DNA of 64,000 nucleotides from Schistocerca nitens (GCF_023898315.1 NC_064618.1:186611548-186675547), one strand, 5' to 3'; counted from the first letter of the stretch, positions 31,982 to 41,690 are shown. Notes: generated from the sequence alone by a model not told the origin. Numbers and translations: made by a program.

Positions 31982-34456
31982 CTATGAATTCACAGGTGAG
32001 GCAGCATTGACTCTGTTCCTCTGTTTTTTGACAAGGGAGAGAGCCGGATTCCAAACAGAGTTTAAACAGAAACCTCCATCCCTGTTAACGAGGTTGCTCG
32101 CTAGTTTAATCTCAACTGCCTCCTTAATGACACTGTCCCAATAGCTGGACGTGCATGCCAATATCTCGGTGTTATTATATAACATGGGGTGACCAGTATC
32201 CAAGCAATGTTCGGCAATAGCAGATCTATTTGGCTGCTGTAATCGTGTGTGCCGTTTATGCTCAGTACATCTGTCCTCCACGGTCCTGTTAGTTTGACCA
32301 ATATATGCCATACCGCAGCTACAGGGAATACGATACACACCTGCCTTACGCAATCCAAGATCATCCTTAACGGAACTCAAAAGTGCTCTAATTTTAGATG
32401 GAGGTCGGAAAACACATTTCACATCGTATTTCCGTAAAATACGACCGATCTTATTGGACGTGTTTCCTACGTAAGGCAAAAAAGCAGTAGACTTAGGTGT
32501 TGACTCAGAATTATCATCAATCACCCGATGTACAGTTGGTCGATAGCGCAACGCACGTTCAATCTGTCTATCACTATAACCATTTCGACGAAATGTAACT
32601 TCAAGATGGGACAGCTCAGCTGGCAAAGTCTCAGCGTCAGAAACGACATGTGCCCTGTGTACCAAGGTACGAAGTACCCCTTCACGCTGAGCCGAATGGT
32701 GACAACTATTAGCTTGTAAGTACAAATCGGTGTGAGTACGTTTCCTGTAGACTGCATGTCCCAATAATCCATCATCCTTCCTCCTAACCAACACGTCGAG
32801 AAAGGGAAGGCAACCATCCTCTTCCACCTCCATCGTAAAACGAATGTTCGGGTGGATCGAGTTCAGATGTTCTAGAAAGACATTCAAATTTTCCCTACCG
32901 TGAGGCCAAACAACGAAGGTATCGTCAACGTATCTAAAGAAACAGGCAGGTTTTAAAGGCGCCGACTCCAATGCACGTTCCTCGAAGTCTTCCATAAATA
33001 AATTTGCGATCACAGGAGACAACGGACTACCCATCGCAACTCCATCTGTCTGCTCGTAATACTGGTCATTAAATAAAAAGTAAGTGGATGTCAACACATG
33101 CCTAAAGAGATTAGTTAAATCAGCACCAAACCTGGCTTCAATTAACCGCAACGAATCAGACAGAGGAACACGAGTGAAGAGAGAGACCACATCGAAACTC
33201 ACTAAAATATCAGAGTCATTCAGCCTCAGTCCCTCCAAACGACGTAAAAAATCAGCTGAGTTCCTGATATGATGTTCACACTGTCCTACTTGTGGACTCA
33301 ACAGAGAAGCAAGATGCTTGGATACACGATATGTCGGAGCGCCGATGTTACTCACTATAGGACGGAAAGGAACCCCTTCCTTATGAACCTTTGGAAGGCC
33401 ATATAACCTAGGGGGAACGGCACTATAGGTGTTAAGCCTCTTGATTGTGTCCTGCGAAAAACCACTTTTCTTCAGGAGGCTGTTGGTCTTTCTCTCAACA
33501 CTTTTCGTGGGGTCAGCATCGATTCTGCGATACGCTGAATCAGATAGTAAACGTTGCATCTTTTGTACATAATCAGGTTTATTTAAAACAACGGTGGCGT
33601 TGCCCTTGTCAGCAGGTAAAATAACAATACTGGGATCAACTTTGAGAGAGCGTAAAGCAGCCCTCTCTGCTGCTGTTACATTACTCTTGGGTGGACGAGC
33701 CCTAGTCAAAACACGGCATGCCTCCCTCCTAACTTCCTCTGCAGCGTCAGGAGGTAGTTTGCAAACTGCCTGTTCAATTGAACTAATAAAATCAACTACC
33801 GGCAAATTCTTCGGAGTGGGTGCAAAATTTAAACCCTTCCCTAGCACGGATAAGGTTGCGTCGTCAAAAGATTTCTCTGTGAGATTTATCACAGAACGTC
33901 GAGATATAACATCCGACTCCGCGCGATGAAAACGTTCAAACTTCGCCAAATGCCGGGCAGTAACGGAGTTGTACTCCCAGTCAGCTTGGGTCCATGAGGC
34001 ACCGTCCAACCAATCCCAAGTGAAATCAGACACTTCAGATGCAACCATTAAATGAAAACGATACAATTCTTTGGAAACAGAATCCAAACGTCGACGAGTA
34101 AAACGAATCCTTTCGCGAACAAGAGCCAAGCCAGCACGTTGCTTGATACGATTGGCGGCAGGTGAATTAATATGGTGCACAACCTTAGCAAATGTTGGGA
34201 CATGATTTTCATCACGACACCTCAATAAAAACGACAAAGCACATTGCAGTCTAACTCGACAGCTACGAAGTTTATCCAACTTACGTAAACACCGATACAT
34301 TTCCTCCCCGTAGAGGTAAACAATGTGAGACCTGAGTTTCTTCTGGCGTATACAACTTTCAAATAACTTCCGGGAATTCGCTGAAAGTGTTACCTGGCTG
34401 AATTCCCGGAAGTTATTTGAAAGATGTATACGCCAGGAGAAACTCAGGTCACACAT
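31982..34456 (-). CDS. Penelope-like protein, 5'-truncated at the array centre (unit 3)
   Basis: The family sequence starts at 'NSRKLFESC' (residue 32 of the full protein), because the unit begins at the head-to-head junction near 34379. The 824-codon open frame arises because translation can begin at an ATG at 34456 inside the opposing unit read backward. Its first 26 or so residues ('MCDLSFSWRIHLSNNF...') are therefore antisense of unit 4 and not native. RT and endonuclease motifs are intact. Changes include E to K near the start ('IRQKKLRSH'), 'LSVLGKG' for 'LCVLGKG', 'DGLLGH' for 'DGSLGH', and N in 'GQTNRT'. Confidence 0.88.
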   Translation of the reverse strand: MCDLSFSWRIHLSNNFREFSQVTLSANSRKLFESCIRQKKLRSHIVYLYGEEMYRCLRKLDKLRSCRVRLQCALSFLLRCRDENHVPTFAKVVHHINSPAANRIKQRAGLALVRERIRFTRRRLDSVSKELYRFHLMVASEVSDFTWDWLDGASWTQADWEYNSVTARHLAKFERFHRAESDVISRRSVINLTEKSFDDATLSVLGKGLNFAPTPKNLPVVDFISSIEQAVCKLPPDAAEEVRREACRVLTRARPPKSNVTAAERAALRSLKVDPSIVILPADKGNATVVLNKPDYVQKMQRLLSDSAYRRIDADPTKSVERKTNSLLKKSGFSQDTIKRLNTYSAVPPRLYGLPKVHKEGVPFRPIVSNIGAPTYRVSKHLASLLSPQVGQCEHHIRNSADFLRRLEGLRLNDSDILVSFDVVSLFTRVPLSDSLRLIEARFGADLTNLFRHVLTSTYFLFNDQYYEQTDGVAMGSPLSPVIANLFMEDFEERALESAPLKPACFFRYVDDTFVVWPHGRENLNVFLEHLNSIHPNIRFTMEVEEDGCLPFLDVLVRRKDDGLLGHAVYRKRTHTDLYLQANSCHHSAQREGVLRTLVHRAHVVSDAETLPAELSHLEVTFRRNGYSDRQIERALRYRPTVHRVIDDNSESTPKSTAFLPYVGNTSNKIGRILRKYDVKCVFRPPSKIRALLSSVKDDLGLRKAGVYRIPCSCGMAYIGQTNRTVEDRCTEHKRHTRLQQPNRSAIAEHCLDTGHPMLYNNTEILACTSSYWDSVIKEAVEIKLASNLVNRDGGFCLNSVWNPALSLVKKQRNRVNAASPVNS
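34322..34456. repeat. Head-to-head junction palindrome of the Penelope array
   Basis: Left arm 34322-34379 and right arm 34399-34456 are inverted copies of the same start-of-unit sequence, with a few mismatches. They are separated by a 19-base spacer (34380-34398). The arms meet at GAATTC on each side. The right unit extends 19-20 bases further 5' than the left, so the two units are truncated at different points. The palindrome continues outward as the units themselves, giving inverted repeats several kilobases long. Confidence 0.9.
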
Positions 34457-34478
34457 TGTTTACCTCTACGGGGAGGAA

Positions 34479-36797
34479 ATGTATCGGTGTTTACGTAAGT
34501 TGGATAAACTTCGTAGCTGTCGAGTTAGACTGCAATGTGCTTTGTCGTTTTTATTGAGGTGTCGTGATGAAAATCATGTCCCAACATTTGCTAAGGTTGT
34601 GCACCATATTAATTCTCCTGCCGCCAATCGTATCAAGCAACGTGCTGGCTTGGCTCTTGTTCGCGAAAGGATTCGTTTTACTCGTCGACGTTTGGATTCT
34701 GTTTCCAAAGAATTGTATCGTTTTCATTTAATGGTTGCATCTGAAGTGTCTGATTTCACTTGGGATTGGTTGGACGGTGCCTCATGGACCCAAGCTGACT
34801 GGGAGTACAACTCCGTTACTGCCCGGCATTTGGCGAAGTTTGAACGTTTTCATCGCGCGGAGTCGGATGTTATATCTCGACGTTCTGTGATAAATCTCAC
34901 AGAGAAATCTTTTGACGACGCAACCTTATGCGTGCTAGGGAAGGGTTTAAATTTTGCACCCACTCCGAAGAATTTGCCGGTAGTTGATTTTATTAGTTCA
35001 ATTGAACAGGCAGTTTGCAAACTACCTCCTGACGCTGCAGAGGAAGTTAGGAGGGAGGCATGCCGTGTTTTGACTAGGGCTCGTCCACCCAAGAGTAATG
35101 TAACAGCAGCAGAGAGGGCTGCTTTACGCTCTCTCAAAGTTGATCCCAGTATTGTTATTTTACCTGCTGACAAGGGCAACGCCACCGTTGTTTTAAATAA
35201 ACCTGATTATGTACAAAAGATGCAACGTTTACTATCTGATTCAGCGTATCGCAGAATCGATGCTGACCCCACGAAAAGTGTTGAGAGAAAGACCAACAGC
35301 CTCCTGAAGAAAAGTGGTTTTTCGCAGGACACAATCAAGAGGCTTAACACCTATAGTGCCGTTCCCCCTAGGTTATATGGCCTTCCAAAGGTTCATAAGG
35401 AAGGGGTTCCTTTCCGTCCTATAGTGAGTAACATCGGCGCTCCGACATATCGTGTACCCAAGCATCTTGCTTCTCTGTTGAGTCCACAAGTAGGACAGTG
35501 TGAACATCATATCAGGAACTCAGCTGATTTTTTACGTCGTTTGGAGGGACTGAGGCTGAATGACTCTGATATTTTAGTGAGTTTCGATGTGGTCTCTCTC
35601 TTCACTCGTGTTCCTCTGTCTGATTCGTTGCGGTTAATTGAAGCCAGGTTTGGTGCTGATTTAACTAATCTCTTTAGGCATGTGTTGACATCCACTTACT
35701 TTTTATTTAATGACCAGTATTACGAGCAGACAGATGGAGTTGCGATGGGTAGTCCGTTGTCTCCTGTGATCGCAAATTTATTTATGGAAGACTTCGAGGA
35801 ACGTGCATTGGAGTCGGCGCCTTTAAAACCCGCCTGTTTCTTTAGATACGTTGACGATACCTTCGTTGTTTGGCCTCACGGTAGGGAAAATTTGAATGTC
35901 TTTCTAGAACATCTGAACTCGATCCACCCGAACATTCGTTTTACGATGGAGGTGGAAGAGGATGGTTGCCTTCCCTTTCTCGACGTGTTGGTTAGGAGGA
36001 AGGATGATGGATCATTGGGACATGCAGTCTACAGGAAACGTACTCACACCGATTTGTACTTACAAGCTAATAGTTGTCACCATTCGGCTCAGCGTGAAGG
36101 GGTACTTCGTACCTTGGTACACAGGGCACATGTCGTTTCTGACGCTGAGACTTTGCCAGCTGAGCTGTCCCATCTTGAAGTTACATTTCGTCGAAATGGT
36201 TATAGTGATAGACAGATTGAACGTGCGTTGCGCTATCGACCAACTGTACATCGGGTGATTGATGATAATTCTGAGTCAACACCTAAGTCTACTGCTTTTT
36301 TGCCTTACGTAGGAAACACGTCCAATAAGATCGGTCGTATTTTACGGAAATACGATGTGAAATGTGTTTTCCGACCTCCATCTAAAATTAGAGCACTTTT
36401 GAGTTCCGTTAAGGATGAACTTGGATTGCGTAAGGCAGGTGTGTATCGTATTCCCTGTAGCTGCGGTATGGCATATATTGGTCAAACTATCAGGACCGTG
36501 GAGGACAGATGTACTGAGCATAAACGGCACACACGATTACAGCAGCCAAATAGATCTGCTATTGCCGAACATTGCTTGGATACTGGTCACCCCATGTTAT
36601 ATAATAACACCGAGATATTGGCATGCACGTCCAGCTATTGGGACAGTGTCATTAAGGAGGCAGTTGAGATTAAACTAGCGAGCAACCTCGTTAACAGGGA
36701 TGGAGGTTTCTGTTTAAACTCTGTTTGGAATCCGGCTCTCTCCCTTGTCAAAAAACAGAGGAACAGAGTCAATGCTGCCTCACCTGTGAATTCATAG
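34479..36797 (+). CDS. Penelope-like protein, 5'-truncated at the array centre (unit 4)
   Basis: The unit begins at the junction with codon 24 of the full protein (Ala-Glu-Ser-Val-Thr-Trp). It has no methionine until residue 58, so the first usable ATG is at 34479, giving 772 residues. The frame is open from 34380 on. RT (YVDD) and GIY-YIG motifs are intact. Differences are R for S at residue 39, P for S in 'YRVPKHL', E for D in 'VKDELGLRK', and I in 'GQTIRT'. Lacking the native start region, it depends on an internal start and may not be translated efficiently. Confidence 0.9.
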   Translation: MYRCLRKLDKLRSCRVRLQCALSFLLRCRDENHVPTFAKVVHHINSPAANRIKQRAGLALVRERIRFTRRRLDSVSKELYRFHLMVASEVSDFTWDWLDGASWTQADWEYNSVTARHLAKFERFHRAESDVISRRSVINLTEKSFDDATLCVLGKGLNFAPTPKNLPVVDFISSIEQAVCKLPPDAAEEVRREACRVLTRARPPKSNVTAAERAALRSLKVDPSIVILPADKGNATVVLNKPDYVQKMQRLLSDSAYRRIDADPTKSVERKTNSLLKKSGFSQDTIKRLNTYSAVPPRLYGLPKVHKEGVPFRPIVSNIGAPTYRVPKHLASLLSPQVGQCEHHIRNSADFLRRLEGLRLNDSDILVSFDVVSLFTRVPLSDSLRLIEARFGADLTNLFRHVLTSTYFLFNDQYYEQTDGVAMGSPLSPVIANLFMEDFEERALESAPLKPACFFRYVDDTFVVWPHGRENLNVFLEHLNSIHPNIRFTMEVEEDGCLPFLDVLVRRKDDGSLGHAVYRKRTHTDLYLQANSCHHSAQREGVLRTLVHRAHVVSDAETLPAELSHLEVTFRRNGYSDRQIERALRYRPTVHRVIDDNSESTPKSTAFLPYVGNTSNKIGRILRKYDVKCVFRPPSKIRALLSSVKDELGLRKAGVYRIPCSCGMAYIGQTIRTVEDRCTEHKRHTRLQQPNRSAIAEHCLDTGHPMLYNNTEILACTSSYWDSVIKEAVEIKLASNLVNRDGGFCLNSVWNPALSLVKKQRNRVNAASPVNS

Positions 36798-36902
36798 TCT
36801 CACTATCGATAGCTCTGACTTTGGTCATCTTTGGTGGCACTAGTGTTCAGTGTGTGTGTTATCTTTCCTGCTTCTGTCGCAGAACCGAGGTATTAAATTT
36901 GC

Positions 36903-39392
36903 ATGCACGCCGCCTGTCCGTTGCAGTTTGCCTTGAAAATGGCGGGGTGTTCTCCCGCCGAAATATCGGCGGTCGCTGAAAGTGTTACCTGGCTGAATTC
37001 CCGGAAGTTATTTGAAAGTTGTATACGCCAGGAGAAACTCAGGTCTCACATTGTTTACCTCTACGGGGAGGAAATGTATCGGTGTTTACGTAAGTTGGAT
37101 AAACTTCGTAGCTGTCGAGTTAGACTGCAATGTGCTTTGTCGTTTTTATTGAGGTGTCGTGATGAAAATCATGTCCCAACATTTGCTAAGGTTGTGCACC
37201 ATATTAATTCACCTGCCGCCAATCGTATCAAGCAACGTGCTGGCTTGGCTCTTGTTCGCGAAAGGATTCGTTTTACTCGTCGACGTTTGGATTCTGTTTC
37301 CAAAGAATTGTATCGTTTTCATTTAATGGTTGCATCTGAAGTGTCTGATTTCACTTGGGATTGGTTGGACGGTGCCTCATGGACCCAAGCTGACTGGGAG
37401 TACAACTCCGTTACTGCCCGGCATTTGGCGAAGTTTGAACGTTTTCATCGCGCGGAGTCGGATGTTATATCTCGACGTTCTGTGATAAATCTCACAGAGA
37501 AATCTTTTGACGACGCAACCTTATCCGTGCTAGGGAAGGGTTTAAATTTTGCACCCACTCCGAAGAATTTGCCGGTAGTTGATTTTATTAGTTCAATTGA
37601 ACAGGCAGTTTGCAAACTACCTCCTGACGCTGCAGAGGAAGTTAGGAGGGAGGCATGCCGTGTTTTGACTAGGGCTCGTCCACCCAAGAGTAATGTAACA
37701 GCAGCAGAGAGGGCTGCTTTACGCTCTCTCAAAGTTGATCCCAGTATTGTTATTTTACCTGCTGACAAGGGCAACGCCACCGTTGTTTTAAATAAACCTG
37801 ATTATGTACAAAAGATGCAACGTTTACTATCTGATTCAGCGTATCGCAGAATCGATGCTGACCCCACGAAAAGTGTTGAGAGAAAGACCAACAGCCTCCT
37901 GAAGAAAAGTGGTTTTTCGCAGGACACAATCAAGAGGCTTAACACCTATAGTGCCGTTCCCCCTAGGTTATATGGCCTTCCAAAGGTTCATAAGGAAGGG
38001 GTTCCTTTCCGTCCTATAGTGAGTAACATCGGCGCTCCGACATATCGTGTACCCAAGCATCTTGCTTCTCTGTTGAGTCCACAAGTAGGACAGTGTGAAC
38101 ATCATATCAGGAACTCAGCTGATTTTTTACGTCGTTTGGAGGGACTGAGGCTGAATGACTCTGATATTTTAGTGAGTTTCGATGTGGTCTCTCTCTTCAC
38201 TCGTGTTCCTCTGTCTGATTCGTTGCGGTTAATTGAAGCCAGGTTTGGTGCTGATTTAACTAATCTCTTTAGGCATGTGTTGACATCCACTTACTTTTTA
38301 TTTAATGACCAGTATTACGAGCAGACAGATGGAGTTGCGATGGGTAGTCCGTTGTCTCCTGTGATCGCAAATTTATTTATGGAAGACTTCGAGGAACGTG
38401 CATTGGAGTCGGCGCCTTTAAAACCCGCCTGTTTCTTTAGATACGTTGACGATACCTTCGTTGTTTGGCCTCACGGTAGGGAAAATTTGAATGTCTTTCT
38501 AGAACATCTGAACTCGATCCACCCGAACATTCGTTTTACGATGGAGGTGGAAGAGGATGGTTGCCTTCCCTTTCTCGACGTGTTGGTTAGGAGGAAGGAT
38601 GATGGATCATTGGGACATGCAGTCTACAGGAAACGTACTCACACCGATTTGTACTTACAAGCTAATAGTTGTCACCATTCGGCTCAGCGTGAAGGGGTAC
38701 TTCGTACCTTGGTACACAGGGCACATGTCGTTTCTGACGCTGAGACTTTGCCAGCTGAGCTGTCCCATCTTGAAGTTACATTTCGTCGAAATGGTTATAG
38801 TGATAGACAGATTGAACGTGCGTTGCGCTATCGACCAACTGTACATCGGGTGATTGATGATAATTCTGAGTCAACACCTAAGTCTACTGCTTTTTTGCCT
38901 TACGTAGGAAACACGTCCAATAAGATCGGTCGTATTTTACGGAAATACGATGTGAAATGTGTTTTCCGACCTCCATCTAAAATTAGAGCACTTTTGAGTT
39001 CCGTTAAGGATGATCGTGGATTGCGTAAGGCAGGTGTGTATCGTATTCCCTGTAGCTGCGGTATGGCATATATTGGTCAAACTATCAGGACCGTGGAGGA
39101 CAGATGTACTGAGCATAAACGGCACACACGATTACAGCAGCCAAATAGATCTGCTATTGCCGAACATTGCTTGGATACTGGTCACCCCATGTTATATAAT
39201 AACACCGAGATATTGGCATGCACGTCCAGCTATTGGGACAGTGTCATTAAGGAGGCAGTTGAGATTAAACTAGCGAGCAACCTCGTTAACAGGGATGGAG
39301 GTTTCTGTTTAAACTCTGTTTGGAATCCGGCTCTCTCCCTTGTCAAAAAACAGAGGAACAGAGTCAATGCTGCCTCACCTGTGAATTCATAG
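36903..39392 (+). CDS. Penelope-like protein: RT plus GIY-YIG endonuclease (unit 5)
   Basis: Intact 829-residue copy on the plus strand, tandem with unit 4. Catalytic residues are D427, Y514-V-D-D517, and the endonuclease GVY 711-713 / YIG 723-725 with C717 and C719. It shares P in 'YRVPKHL' with unit 4 and 'LSVLGKG' with unit 3. It has its own change R for L in 'VKDDRGLRK', just before the endonuclease. The alternative start at methionine 13 (36939) has the better context. Confidence 0.95.
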   Translation: MHAACPLQFALKMAGCSPAEISAVAESVTWLNSRKLFESCIRQEKLRSHIVYLYGEEMYRCLRKLDKLRSCRVRLQCALSFLLRCRDENHVPTFAKVVHHINSPAANRIKQRAGLALVRERIRFTRRRLDSVSKELYRFHLMVASEVSDFTWDWLDGASWTQADWEYNSVTARHLAKFERFHRAESDVISRRSVINLTEKSFDDATLSVLGKGLNFAPTPKNLPVVDFISSIEQAVCKLPPDAAEEVRREACRVLTRARPPKSNVTAAERAALRSLKVDPSIVILPADKGNATVVLNKPDYVQKMQRLLSDSAYRRIDADPTKSVERKTNSLLKKSGFSQDTIKRLNTYSAVPPRLYGLPKVHKEGVPFRPIVSNIGAPTYRVPKHLASLLSPQVGQCEHHIRNSADFLRRLEGLRLNDSDILVSFDVVSLFTRVPLSDSLRLIEARFGADLTNLFRHVLTSTYFLFNDQYYEQTDGVAMGSPLSPVIANLFMEDFEERALESAPLKPACFFRYVDDTFVVWPHGRENLNVFLEHLNSIHPNIRFTMEVEEDGCLPFLDVLVRRKDDGSLGHAVYRKRTHTDLYLQANSCHHSAQREGVLRTLVHRAHVVSDAETLPAELSHLEVTFRRNGYSDRQIERALRYRPTVHRVIDDNSESTPKSTAFLPYVGNTSNKIGRILRKYDVKCVFRPPSKIRALLSSVKDDRGLRKAGVYRIPCSCGMAYIGQTIRTVEDRCTEHKRHTRLQQPNRSAIAEHCLDTGHPMLYNNTEILACTSSYWDSVIKEAVEIKLASNLVNRDGGFCLNSVWNPALSLVKKQRNRVNAASPVNS

Positions 39393-39610
39393 TCTCACTA
39401 TCGATAGCTCTGACTTTGGTCATCTTTGGTGGCACTAGTGTTCAGTGTGTGTGTTATCTTTCCTGCTTCTGTCGCAGAACCGAGGTATTAAATTTGCATG
39501 CACGCCGCCTGTCCGTTGCAGTTTGCCTTGAAAATGGCGGGGTGTTCTCCCGCCGAAATATCGGCGGTCGCTGAAAGTGTTACCTGGCTGAATTCCCGGA
39601 AGTTATTTGT
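39393..39610 (+). repeat. Partial Penelope unit (pseudo-LTR) at the right end
   Basis: After the stop of unit 5, the 105-base spacer and the first 38 or so codons of another unit follow. The element then stops at 'cggaagttatttgt', directly before the right target duplication. Confidence 0.9.
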
Positions 39611-39622
39611 CAGTACAATGTA
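39611..39622. repeat. Right target-site duplication of the Penelope array
   Basis: Exact copy 'cagtacaatgta' of 26531-26542, marking the whole array as a single insertion event or one that expanded after insertion. Confidence 0.9.
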
Positions 39623-39762
39623 GGCTGCTTTCGAGTGAGTAAAAATAAACATCAAAACACATATTAAGTAAATTTTAGTCATTTAAAACTTTAGACGCTG
39701 TTTGTGAAACTTTTCATTTTCACTGGTATTGTTTCCTAAACCTCAGGGACCATTTGCAATAG

Positions 39763-39962
39763 CCGGCCGACGTTTCCGTGCGGTTAAAGGCGCTGCAGTC
39801 TGGAACCGCAAGACCGCTGCGGTCGCAGGTTCGAATCCTGCCTCGGGCATGGATGTTTGTGATGTCCTTAGGTTAGTTAGGTTTAACTAGTTCTAAGTTC
39901 TAGGGGACTAATGACCACAGCAGTTGAGTCCCATAGTGCTCAGAGCCATTTGAACCATTTGA
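39763..39962 (+). repeat. tRNA-derived SINE (family A)
   Basis: Forward full-length copy. The head is 'gccggccgacgtttccgtgc' with A and B boxes ('aggttcgaatcctgcc'), and the tail 'gctcagagccatttgaacca'. A 14 bp duplication 'accatttgcaatag' lies at 39749-39762 and 39963-39976. Confidence 0.94.
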
Positions 39963-39976
39963 ACCATTTGCAATAG

Positions 39977-41160
39977 ACCATACAAACTTTCAGGTAATTG
40001 AGATAAATGTATATATACTGATCCTAGTGTACTAAAACAAACAAAAAATACTAACAACTACAGAAATTATGTTGGGAGATACACAAAATTTTATTTATAT
40101 AGTTAAAAATTGTATTTTGCAGACCACTGGCTGAAATGCAGAGAGTCTAGTTCAGTATACTAAGAACATAATGTGTAACGTCCTGCAAGAGTTCCATGTC
40201 CATTGCTACAGTGTTTTCAGAAATACAGGGAAGCCATATAATAAAACCTAGCTCTGCCGAAATACGACGTTCCGCTTCCCCCTAAATCTCCCTTAATATT
40301 TATTAATTTATTCTCAAAAAGATTGACGTTCCTGCGACTTACGGTTCAGTTGATTTAATTCCTTGCATACCGAATTATAAAACTTAGATTTTACTGTGAA
40401 AAGTTATTTTGCCTTTTCCTTTTGCGTATAATTATATGCATTCAGATATTGCAAGGCTTTTGTCGGTAATCTTTATCTTAAAGTACTCGTTACTTTTAAA
40501 GAAATTCAGAATAAACATTTTAGAGTCTCTGTGTTACTACTACTTGACACTGCGCTTTAACGACCATAGAGAACTGTCAGCTTCCTTACCATATGTATCT
40601 GACAGACGGATATTACTTTTCGTTTCCAATTCTTTCACAATCGATATGAGGACTAATACAAACTCCGTGAAGTACGATAGCACACTGTTAAGCATTTTCT
40701 GCGCTCGGAAATAACCAAACGGTTCTTTGTTTTCGGCTAAATTGAAATCTCCCGATGTCGTGAACACTTAGTCAGAATAAATACCGGAAATTTACCGTCT
40801 CCTTTCGGGATAAGGTGAAACAGCAATTCTCAAATAGGGAATATCAGGGAAGATTGTTGCATCCGTGGAGTTGAAGTTTTATTATAGCCTCGGAGCATTA
40901 TTTTTTACTGTTATTCAATAACAGCTTTCGATGAAAAATGTAATAAACGAACAGTGGTATCAGAATCCATTCTGCATAATGAAGTCGAACCACCATATAT
41001 CAGGTAATATAGTGCTCTTAAAAATTTATGGACGAGGTAGATAAAGTAACATAACATAGTAAAAATTTAGCGAAAATGAATTAGAATGAGGGAGCGTGTT
41101 GGCAGAGGTCTCCCAGTCGTGCTCAGAAAGCTCGACGTCACAGGGCGTAAAATCAATGTG
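39977..41160. other. No recognisable gene
   Basis: AT-rich. The 101-codon plus-strand frame at 40409-40714 and the overlapping minus-strand frame have no known motif. Nothing supports a gene. Confidence 0.45.
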
Positions 41161-41164
41161 ATTA

Positions 41165-41690
41165 CAGCACCAGATGGAGCTGGATCTGAAACACGAAGCA
41201 GTTGAAGGAACTAGAGACGACACCGTTTGCCAATGGCCCTGCCACAGTGGCAAAACTGTTTCCTGTCAGATCACCGAAGTAAACATCAGTGTGTCTATAG
41301 CACCAGATCGAGCTGGATCTGCAACACGAGGCAGTTGAAGGAATGAGAGAAGACACTTTGTGCCATTGGCTTTGGTGCAGTGGTAACACCGGTTCCCGTC
41401 AGATCACCGATTTTAAGCGATGTCTGTCTGGGCAAGCACTTGGATGGGTGACTTTCCAGTCTGTTGGCAAGCGGGATGCACCCAGCCTTTCTGAGCCAAT
41501 CTGAGGAGCTACTTGAGTGAGAGGTAGCGGCTCTGGACATGAAAACTGACAACGGCTGGAGAGCGGTGTGCTGGCAACATTCGCCTCAGTATCGACATCC
41601 AGTGACTCCTCTTGGCTGAAAGGATGACATGGCGACCGGTCGGTACCATTATGAGTTCTGAGGCCTGTTCGCACGGAGTTTAGGTTTTTT
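41165..41690 (+). repeat. 5S rRNA-derived SINE with a duplicated head
   Basis: The main copy starts near 41380 with 'aacaccggttcccgtcagat' then 'caccgattttaagcgatgtc' and 'agcacttggatgggtgac', which is 5S-rRNA-like. The SINE3 body follows ('ctgaggagctacttgagtga', 'ggagagcggtgtgctggc') with end 'cggagtttaggttttttaaa'. Upstream, a diverged 133 bp segment is repeated in tandem: 'gcaccagat.gagctggatctg' at about 41168 and 41300, each followed by a shortened 5S-like patch ('cctgtcagatcaccgaagta' at 41263). So the head has been duplicated or the element inserted next to an older relative. Confidence 0.78.

Larger units (their letters stand above)
26543..39610. mobile_element. Penelope-like element array, five units, head-to-head
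   Basis: One 13,068 bp insertion is flanked by the exact 12 bp duplication 'cagtacaatgta' (26531-26542 and 39611-39622). It consists of 2595 bp units: three on the minus strand (ORFs ending at 26792, 29387 and 31982) and two on the plus strand (ORFs ending at 36797 and 39392), meeting at about 34379/34380. Partial units (26543-26791 and 39393-39610) extend past each outer ORF, so the repeated segment behaves like the pseudo-LTR described for Penelope elements. Units differ by only a few bases, so the insertion is young. Tandem and inverted arrangements are known for this class; the exact 3+2 layout is what is notable here. Confidence 0.95.

Noticed and set aside
26792..39392. Bacterial-style retron, CRISPR-associated or group II intron RT system
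   Set aside because: The RT is joined to a GIY-YIG endonuclease with the C-x-C insertion typical of Penelope-like elements, and the surroundings are those of an insect genome.
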